NCBI RefSeq assembly: GCF_014192155.1
Contig: NZ_JACHXO010000008.1
Location: forward strand, 186,001 to 250,000
Direction: 5' to 3'
DNA length: 64,000 nucleotides
Source of the DNA: Roseateles terrae
GTDB taxonomy: Bacteria > Pseudomonadota > Gammaproteobacteria > Burkholderiales > Burkholderiaceae_C
A model generated the notes under the pieces. It ran no database searches. It saw only the letters and a list, made by a program, of their open reading frames with translations, and was not told the origin of the DNA. Numbering within the stretch: position 1 is the first letter of the stretch; each line of letters starts with the position of its first letter. This document shows, piece by piece, positions 58,462 through 64,000 of the stretch. A program made the position numbers and the translations under genes.

Positions 58462-59076
58462 TCAACGGGGGCGATCGCCCGCCCGAGGTGTTCGGAAGGT
58501 GATGGACCAACGCATCGCATCCACCGGCGCGACGCTGTGCTGCCAGCCCCAACGCGCCACGCCCGTGATGGCGTAGACAGCCCGTGGCTCGACCTGCAGC
58601 CGCACGACGTCTTCCTTGCGTGGTGATACCGGGGGGTAAGGACGAAAGCGCAGCGTCGCCGGGCCGCCCAGCGAAACGCCGAAGATCTGCTCGAACTCGG
58701 GCACGTCGCGGTGCCAGCCCAGCGGTGTCCCGGGGGTATAGGCGGCCACCAGGGTGTGCACCAGGGACTCGGCCGGCACGCCCGCCCATGCCGCCACACG
58801 ATCCCGCAGCGGATGCAGCGCTTCAATCAGCGGCTGGGCGGGCTCGAGGCGATTGGTGTCGTAGTCGAAGCTTCCGCCATAGCTGATGACCTGACGGCGT
58901 GCGGTGTACTGCTTGTAGCGAGCGGCCGCCAGCGGCAGCGCCGTCACGATGTCGAGCAGCTGGGCCTCTTCCTCGCGGGACAGAAAGCCTTCCTGCAGAC
59001 GCAGGCCGTCCGGCAATTGGTCGGCCGGAATGGGCAGGTCGTCAAACAGGCCCGATTGCGAAGGAGCGGCGGTCAT
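58462..59076 (-). CDS. alkB: AlkB-family 2-oxoglutarate/Fe(II) dioxygenase
   Basis: 204 residues from the ATG at 59076. The iron site is His122-x-Asp124 (LGWHRDVPEF) with His180 (GWQHSVAP). The 2-oxoglutarate Arg pair is in RWSITFR (189-195). Asn-Arg and substrate-lid regions are typical of bacterial AlkB-like proteins (RQVISYGGSFDYDTNRLEPA). It removes methyl groups from 1-methyladenine and 3-methylcytosine by oxidation. It lies upstream of Ku on the same strand, 146 bases apart, forming a DNA repair neighbourhood. Confidence 0.92.
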   Translation of the reverse strand: MTAAPSQSGLFDDLPIPADQLPDGLRLQEGFLSREEEAQLLDIVTALPLAAARYKQYTARRQVISYGGSFDYDTNRLEPAQPLIEALHPLRDRVAAWAGVPAESLVHTLVAAYTPGTPLGWHRDVPEFEQIFGVSLGGPATLRFRPYPPVSPRKEDVVRLQVEPRAVYAITGVARWGWQHSVAPVDAMRWSITFRTPRAGDRPR

Positions 59077-59208
59077 TGCCACCTATTGTGGGCCCTCACC
59101 ATGCCACCGCCACCGCCCACACCACGGCCCTCCAACGTCACCGCGCCAGGGAACCCCGCTTCTCCGCAAAAGAAGACGTCGTCCCAGCAGGCGCGATGGC
59201 GCGGCGCC

Positions 59209-61014
59209 TTAAAGGTCCAAGGCCTGCGTCAGGTCGCCCATCGGCTTGCCGCCGTTGGCCGTCAAGGCCTGGTCGCGGGCCGCCAGCCCTCGCAGCGGCG
59301 TCAGTCCGTAGCGCCGCGTGATCAGCCGCAGCACGGAGGCGGTGTCGTACTGGGTGTGATCCACCGTGCCCATCTTCGAATACGGCGAGATCACCAGCGC
59401 CGGCACCCGGGTGCCAGGGCCCAGCTTGTCGCCCTTGGGCGGGGCGACGTGGTCCCATTGACCGCCGTTCTCGTCATAGGTGATGACGATCACCATGTGC
59501 TTCCACTGCGGGCTCGCCTGCAGTTTGGCCACCAGATCGGCAATCTTCTGGTCCGCATTGGCGATGTTGGCATAGCCGGGGTGCTGGTTGTAGAGACCTT
59601 CAGGCTTGTAGAAGGTCACCGACGGCAGCGTCCCTGCCGCCGCATCGGCGACCAGATTGTCGTAGTCCTTCAGATGGGCCGCACGGTCGGTGGCGTGGGT
59701 CACCGGATCCATGTCGGCGTAGTAGTTGAAGGGCTGGTGATGCGGCTGGAAGTCCACCGCATCGGTGCTGGCCACGCCGCTGCTGTTGGCCGCGTAGATC
59801 ACGCTTCGCTTGACGGTCGGCGCCTGCGCTCCGTCCTTCAGCGCCGCAGTCCATGCGCCGCCGTACCAGGCCCAGCTGACGTTGCGGGCGGTGAGCTGGT
59901 CACCAATATGGGTCTGTGTTTGCGCAGGCAGCGTCGTGGGCTTGGACGGGTCGGCATACAGCGCGTCATTGCCATTCACATCCACCGGGGCATTGCCGCT
60001 GGGCTGGAACGGCGCCTGCATCGTATTGACCGCATAGAACTTGCCGTCACCAAAGTAATTGGCCGGTGTGATGTTCCCGGAAAGCTGGAACACCGGCGCG
60101 GCGTCCAGCGCCGATGCCTTGGAACTCACCGCCACCGACAGCTGGTGGGTGTAGCTGCCGTCCGCGTTCTTGTCGAGCACCGCGATGGTGGGCTTGGCGG
60201 CGGCGGTGTCCGCATTCGGATATTCCGGCGCGCAGGCGCAGATCAGGTATTGGTGGTTGAGGAAGGAGCCGCCGAAAGCGCCCTGGAAGAAGTTGTCCGC
60301 CAGGGTGTATTGCTGCGCCAGCTTGTACAGCGGTGAGGCGCTGTAGTCGAAGTAACCCATCAGCAGACCGCCCGAATCGCCCCAGGCGGCGAACTGGTCG
60401 TTCTTGCCGTCGTGGATCTGCATCTGGTTTTCGAAGAAGCGGTGATAGAGGTCGCGGGTCACCACCGTGCCGTCGATCGTGGCATTGGCGCTGGCGCGGA
60501 ATGCGGTGCCGATGTTGAACGGCGCATTGGGCAGGCCGGCGCTCTGGGCCTGCGTCACGGTGACCGTGCTGCCGGGCGCCGTGACGCCACCCCACACCGG
60601 CGGCAGCGTGGCCAGCGTGGTGGTGCCGTCGCGGTCTTTCTGCGGCACGTAGGCGGCGGTGACCGAGCCGTCAGCATTCAGCACCGTGTTCAGGCCATTG
60701 GCATTGGGAAAACGGCCATACAGGTTGTCAAACGCACGGTTCTCGGCGTAGATCACCACGATGTTCTGGATCTTGTCCTGCAGCGCCGCGGTGGTGTCCA
60801 CCGGTGACGACGAGTCACCGCCGAAGCAGCCGCTCAGGCTGAGCAGCGCGCCGATCGCGACAGGCGTCAGCAGCGTCGGCCTGAGTGCGCGCACGGATGA
60901 GCCGGCCGGTGACCGGACAGCTGAGCGGACAGCTGAGCCGACAACGGCGGACGGTCGAGTCGTCGAAAGGCGATGTGCGCGATGCTGGGTGACGTGGCAG
61001 AAAGGCAACTTCAT
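59209..61014 (-). CDS. exported phosphoesterase (AcpA/PLC-like family)
   Basis: 601 residues. A long N-terminus ends in a lipobox (LLSLSGC, near residue 63), so it is probably a lipoprotein. The phosphoesterase domain (PF04185 type) has IVVIYAENRAFDNLYGRFPN, DNFFQGAFGGSFLNHQYLIC and the metal region VITYDENGGQWDHVAPPKGD. Relatives include acid phosphatase AcpA and phospholipase C. The substrate is unknown. It is divergent from a di-haem peroxidase, with a palindrome between. Confidence 0.88.
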   Translation of the reverse strand: MKLPFCHVTQHRAHRLSTTRPSAVVGSAVRSAVRSPAGSSVRALRPTLLTPVAIGALLSLSGCFGGDSSSPVDTTAALQDKIQNIVVIYAENRAFDNLYGRFPNANGLNTVLNADGSVTAAYVPQKDRDGTTTLATLPPVWGGVTAPGSTVTVTQAQSAGLPNAPFNIGTAFRASANATIDGTVVTRDLYHRFFENQMQIHDGKNDQFAAWGDSGGLLMGYFDYSASPLYKLAQQYTLADNFFQGAFGGSFLNHQYLICACAPEYPNADTAAAKPTIAVLDKNADGSYTHQLSVAVSSKASALDAAPVFQLSGNITPANYFGDGKFYAVNTMQAPFQPSGNAPVDVNGNDALYADPSKPTTLPAQTQTHIGDQLTARNVSWAWYGGAWTAALKDGAQAPTVKRSVIYAANSSGVASTDAVDFQPHHQPFNYYADMDPVTHATDRAAHLKDYDNLVADAAAGTLPSVTFYKPEGLYNQHPGYANIANADQKIADLVAKLQASPQWKHMVIVITYDENGGQWDHVAPPKGDKLGPGTRVPALVISPYSKMGTVDHTQYDTASVLRLITRRYGLTPLRGLAARDQALTANGGKPMGDLTQALDL

Positions 61015-61076
61015 ATCGGTCTCCTGAGACGGGCCATTCGGAAAAAACGAACCGGGCGGAGATTGGGGCTGTCACA

Positions 61077-61092
61077 TGACATGTACGTGTCA
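61077..61092. promoter_or_regulatory. 16-bp near-perfect palindrome between divergent genes
   Basis: TGACATGTACGTGTCA has one mismatched pair. It lies 63 bases from the phosphoesterase start and upstream of the peroxidase. A candidate operator. Confidence 0.4.
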
Positions 61093-61168
61093 CACCGCGT
61101 GGGTACACAGCCCAGCGCGCACAGGCTTTGGCGGCCTGTTGTGTTTGCGGGTCGTTTCGTTGCTCGAC

Positions 61169-62494
61169 ATGAGCGCCATGTGTCTGCGAGGTTTCGCTGT
61201 GAATGTGTCATCGAGGTGTCTTCTGGGTGTGGTGAGGTCCCTGCGGCCTTGGCATGGGTCTTTGCGCGCTGCGGTGGCGGGCGTGCTGCTGATGCCGGTG
61301 CTGGCGCTGGTGACCGGGGCGGGGGCCCAGGCGCCGCCCGCAGTGCCTTTCTATGCGCCAAGCTTTCCGCATCAGCCGGATGCGGCACAACTGACTGCAC
61401 TGGGCCGCCAGCTGTTTGCAGAGAAGGCGCTGTCCGGCAGTGGGCGGATGTCCTGCGCGTCCTGCCACGATCCCGCACATGCCTATGGACCGCCCAATGG
61501 CCGTGCGGTGCAGTGGGGCGGCAATGGACTGCGTGGCGTGCCCGGCCTGCGCGCAGTGCCCTCCCTGATGTATCGCCAGACCACCCCGCCATTCAGCGAG
61601 CACTTCTTCGACAACGACGGCAATGACTCTGAAGATCAAGGTCCCACCGGCGGCTACGCGTGGGACGGTCGTGCCTCATCGGCGCACGAGCAGGCGGAGG
61701 CGCCGCTGCTGTCCCCGTTCGAGATGGCCAACCGGGGCCGCGCGCAGGTGGTGAAGCGTCTCGCGGCTTCGCGATCCGCAGCAGCGATGCGGACGACCTT
61801 CGGCCCGCAGGTATTCGACGATCCGGCCGTGGCCTGGAAGGGCCTGGTCCTCGCACTGGAAGTCTTCCAGCAGAGCCCGCAGGACTTCGCGCCGTTCAGC
61901 AGCCGCTACGACGACTATCTGCGTGGCCATGCCACCCTGACGCCGGCCGAAGCGCGAGGCCTGCAGGTCTTCAACGATGCCCGGAAAGGCAATTGCGCAT
62001 CGTGTCATTTGAGCGAGGTCAAGCGCGGCGCGTTTCCGCTCTTTACCGACATGGGCCACATCGCCCTCGGGGTGCCGCGCAATCCGGCCATTCCGGCCAA
62101 CCGCCAACCCGACTGGTATGACCTCGGGCTGTGCGGTCCACTGCGCCAGGATCTGCGGCAGCACACCGACTACTGCGGCCGCTTCAAGACCCCCTCGCTA
62201 CGGAATGTCGCCACCCGGCGGGTGTTTTTTCACAACGGCGCGGTGACCCGGCTGGATCAGGCGGTGCGCTTCTACGCCGAGCGTGACGTCCACCCCGAAC
62301 ACTGGTACCGAAAGGACGCACGAGGCCAGGTCCGCAAGTTCGATGACCTGCCGGCCGCCTATCACCGCAACGTCAATCAGGAGCCGCCGTTTGGCGGCTC
62401 ACCCGGTGGGCGGGCGGCCATGAGCGATCAGGATATTGCCGACGTGGTGGCCTTCCTCAAAACGCTCACCGACCGTCCGCCGCGCGCCCCTTGA
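61169..62494 (+). CDS. di-haem cytochrome c peroxidase (MauG/CcpA family)
   Basis: About 441 residues; the start is uncertain (ATG at 61169 used; a GTG at 61199 is possible). An export signal ends TGAGAQA. Two haem sites are present, RMSCASCHDPAHAYG and GNCASCHLSEVK, separated by about 185 residues as in bacterial cytochrome c peroxidases. FKTPSLRNVATRRVFFHNGA and DIADVVAFLKTLTD are family features. It reduces hydrogen peroxide or oxidises a partner in the periplasm. It is divergent from the phosphoesterase. Confidence 0.88.
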   Translation: MSAMCLRGFAVNVSSRCLLGVVRSLRPWHGSLRAAVAGVLLMPVLALVTGAGAQAPPAVPFYAPSFPHQPDAAQLTALGRQLFAEKALSGSGRMSCASCHDPAHAYGPPNGRAVQWGGNGLRGVPGLRAVPSLMYRQTTPPFSEHFFDNDGNDSEDQGPTGGYAWDGRASSAHEQAEAPLLSPFEMANRGRAQVVKRLAASRSAAAMRTTFGPQVFDDPAVAWKGLVLALEVFQQSPQDFAPFSSRYDDYLRGHATLTPAEARGLQVFNDARKGNCASCHLSEVKRGAFPLFTDMGHIALGVPRNPAIPANRQPDWYDLGLCGPLRQDLRQHTDYCGRFKTPSLRNVATRRVFFHNGAVTRLDQAVRFYAERDVHPEHWYRKDARGQVRKFDDLPAAYHRNVNQEPPFGGSPGGRAAMSDQDIADVVAFLKTLTDRPPRAP

Positions 62495-62586
62495 TATGGT
62501 CTTGGCCCGACGCCCTGCAGGACTTCCCAACGATGGTCACAATGGCTTCATCCGACGATTCATTCACGCCTCTGGCGTGTCCCACC

Positions 62587-63291
62587 ATGACCGATCTGTC
62601 CCGTTTTCCCATCACCCAGAAATGGCCCGCCCAGCATCCGGACCGGCTGCAGCTGTATTCGCTGCCCACGCCCAACGGCGTGAAGGTGTCGATCTTCCTG
62701 GAAGAGGTGGGACTGCCGTATGAGGCGCATCTGGTGAGCTTCCAGACGAATGACCAGATGTCGCCCGAGTTCCTCTCGCTGAACCCCAACAACAAGATCC
62801 CGGCGATCCTGGATCCGCAGGGGCCGGGCGGGGAGCCGCTGGCGCTGTTCGAGTCCGGCGCCATCCTGGTCTATCTCGCCGAAAAGACCGGGCAATTGCT
62901 GCCTGCGGATCCGACGCGCCGTTATGAGACGCTGCAGTGGGTGATGTTCCAGATGGGCGGCGTCGGCCCGATGTTCGGCCAGCTCGGCTTCTTCCACAAG
63001 TTCGCCGGCAAGGAATTCGAGGACAAGCGTCCGCGCGACCGCTATGTGGCTGAATCCCGGCGGCTGCTGGGCGTGCTGGACCAGCGCCTGACCGGCCGCG
63101 GATGGATCATGGGCAACGACTACACCATTGCCGACATCGCCCTCTGGCCGTGGGTGAACACTCTGGCCAACTTCTACGAGGCGGGTGATCTGGTGGGCCT
63201 CTCGGACTTCAAGGAGGTGCGACGCGTGCTGGAAGCATTCCTGGCGCGGGACGCCGTGCAACGCGGGTTGAATTCACCGGCCCGAAGCTGA
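62587..63291 (+). CDS. glutathione S-transferase-like protein (YghU/YfcG type)
   Basis: 234 residues from the ATG at 62587. LQLYSLPTPNGVKVSIFLEE is the Nu-class opening, SLNPNNKIPAILDP and LFESGAILVYLAEKTG form the glutathione site, and the C-terminal helical domain has MGNDYTIADIALWPWV. Nu-class members reduce disulphides with glutathione and lack the classic Cys/Ser nucleophile. An upstream ATG at 62536 is in frame but less likely. Confidence 0.9.
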   Translation: MTDLSRFPITQKWPAQHPDRLQLYSLPTPNGVKVSIFLEEVGLPYEAHLVSFQTNDQMSPEFLSLNPNNKIPAILDPQGPGGEPLALFESGAILVYLAEKTGQLLPADPTRRYETLQWVMFQMGGVGPMFGQLGFFHKFAGKEFEDKRPRDRYVAESRRLLGVLDQRLTGRGWIMGNDYTIADIALWPWVNTLANFYEAGDLVGLSDFKEVRRVLEAFLARDAVQRGLNSPARS

Positions 63292-63400
63292 ACGGCGCAG
63301 CGGACCCACTGCTCATCAGGTCGAGCCTGACGGCATCGGCATGACGGCATCAGCCGGACAGGCAAGGCCGGATAGGAGAGGCCTGACAGGGGTCCAGCAA

Positions 63401-63424
63401 GGAGACGCCTGGCCGGGCGTCTCC
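63401..63424. terminator. hairpin between convergent GST and slyX
   Basis: GGAGACGCC and GGCGTCTCC pair perfectly over 9 bp with a 6-nt loop, 110 bases past the GST stop and 11 bases beyond the slyX stop. No strong T-run. Confidence 0.5.
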
Positions 63425-63434
63425 GCCTGCGCTC

Positions 63435-63743
63435 TCAATAATGCGGGGGCAATTCGTCGCGCAGGCTGCGCGGGCCGTCGCCACGGCCGTCGGGCATCTG
63501 CCGGCGCAGCTGGGTGATCTCCCGCACCAGCGCTTCGATCTGCTGCTGTTGCAGCGCCACCTGGGCATTCAGCGTGTCGAGCAGGTCCTCGGTGAAGCTG
63601 GCCTTGATCTCCAGCTCGGTGATACGCTGCTCCAGCTCGGCGGCGGCGTCGGGAGAGGAGGGTGAAGCCGACTGCGTCTGCGATCCCGCTGACGCTGCCG
63701 ATAACGAAGGCGATGACGATGACGATGCGAATTCCTGGCTCAT
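63435..63743 (-). CDS. slyX: SlyX-family protein
   Basis: 102 residues. A Ser/Ala-rich N-terminus of about 35 residues is followed by the SlyX coiled coil (LEQRITELEIKASFTEDLLD, TLNAQVALQQQQIEALVREI), ending in ELPPHY. SlyX is a small conserved coiled-coil protein of unknown function. The start ATG at 63743 is used; the extended N-terminus is unusual but in frame. Confidence 0.88.
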   Translation of the reverse strand: MSQEFASSSSSPSLSAASAGSQTQSASPSSPDAAAELEQRITELEIKASFTEDLLDTLNAQVALQQQQIEALVREITQLRRQMPDGRGDGPRSLRDELPPHY

Positions 63744-63883
63744 GGCCCGGATTGGAACACCATTGACGCCCGTATTGAGCGCCCGTATTGAGCGACCCGT
63801 ACTGAGCGGCCCGCACTGAGGGACTCGCCAGCCGGCACGAACACGGCCCTCGTCGCGAAGGCCGTCCGTACGCGCCGCTCAGA

Positions 63884-64000
63884 TCAGCGCTGGTTCATCA
63901 GCTCGGCAATCACAGGCACCGGTGCGCTGCCATAGCTCAGGAACTCCTCGTGGAAGTCCTTCAGCTTGAAGCGGTCGCCCAGCGCCTGGCGCCGCTGCTC
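63884..64000 (-). CDS. DUF885-family protein, C-terminal end only
   Basis: Only 38 codons and the stop lie in the window. The peptide RQALGDRFKLKDFHEEFLSY followed by GSAPVPVIAELMN is like the C-terminus of DUF885-family proteins (zinc peptidase-like, often exported). The gene starts beyond 64000. The family call rests on this short match. Confidence 0.65.
   Translation of the reverse strand, partial: EQRRQALGDRFKLKDFHEEFLSYGSAPVPVIAELMNQR

Noticed and set aside
57389-58789. A 466-residue version of Ku starting at 58789
   Set aside because: The first 158 codons lie antisense to real alkB sequence and lack similarity. The ATG at 58315 has AGGAG upstream and begins the Ku domain at once.
61070-61093. 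Possible Pho box (CTGTCAC ... GTGTCAC) before the phosphoesterase
   Set aside because: The two repeats start 17 bases apart rather than the 11 of a Pho box, so the match is not convincing.

Overview
The window is high-GC chromosomal DNA from a beta-proteobacterium of the order Burkholderiales. The best fit is the Roseateles/Mitsuaria/Rubrivivax side of the Comamonadaceae-Sphaerotilaceae. The grounds are the block gyrA-DUF2059-serC-pheA-tyrA-aroA/cmk-rpsA-ihfB-lapA-lapB, a fused AroA-Cmk, a one-piece Burkholderiales-type tmRNA, adjacent pqiABC, and a secreted GH18 chitinase. The species assignment is inference. I see no phage, insertion sequence, CRISPR array, rRNA or tRNA. Codon use looks even, so the window reads as core chromosome with a more accessory right half.

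Layout. 1-4585 (mostly minus strand): the end of a polar amino acid ABC transporter (permease cut by the window edge, binding protein), an alpha/beta hydrolase, a TrhO-type tRNA hydroxylase and a secreted cyclophilin. 4691-9625 (plus): DNA polymerase III alpha subunit and a patatin-like phospholipase. 9711-14761 (minus): an OmpR/EnvZ-type two-component system, an exported intradiol dioxygenase-like protein and an MsbA-type lipid exporter. 14936-19276: a surface glycan cluster with UDP-galactopyranose mutase and three glycosyltransferases. 19374-32203 (minus): a long housekeeping run (lapB, lapA, ihfB, rpsA, aroA-cmk, tyrA, pheA, serC, DUF2059, gyrA) that joins aromatic amino acid and serine synthesis to translation and DNA topology. 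32489-39256 (plus): OmpA-family protein, ubiG, gph, ssrA (tmRNA) and the pqiA1-pqiA2-pqiB-pqiC lipid-transport operon.

39367-50002 is regulatory and nutritional: a chitinase with two chitin-binding modules, a small MerR-like protein, a membrane-bound hybrid histidine kinase, a translationally coupled DeoR regulator and MFS transporter, a divergent isochorismatase/GlxA-type regulator pair, and a TonB-dependent siderophore receptor with a probable Fur box. 50119-51671 is a two-gene operon of a D12-class adenine DNA methyltransferase and a cysteine-free HhH-GPD DNA glycosylase. It is the least ordinary pairing in the window and my main candidate for an under-described system. 51788-63743 holds a membrane protein with DUF1440-like and DUF4126-like halves, a secreted subtilase with a GlyGly-CTERM-like tail, a CAP-domain lipoprotein, Ku coupled to a MerR-HTH/TPR protein, AlkB, an exported phosphoesterase, a di-haem peroxidase, a GST and SlyX. 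The window ends inside a DUF885-family gene.

Several operons show tight translational coupling (ATGA, TTGA or TGATG overlaps). Several short intergenic palindromes and tandem repeats look like operators or terminators and are listed individually. Start codons are my choices from Shine-Dalgarno sequences, overlaps and family alignment, and alternatives are noted where they matter.
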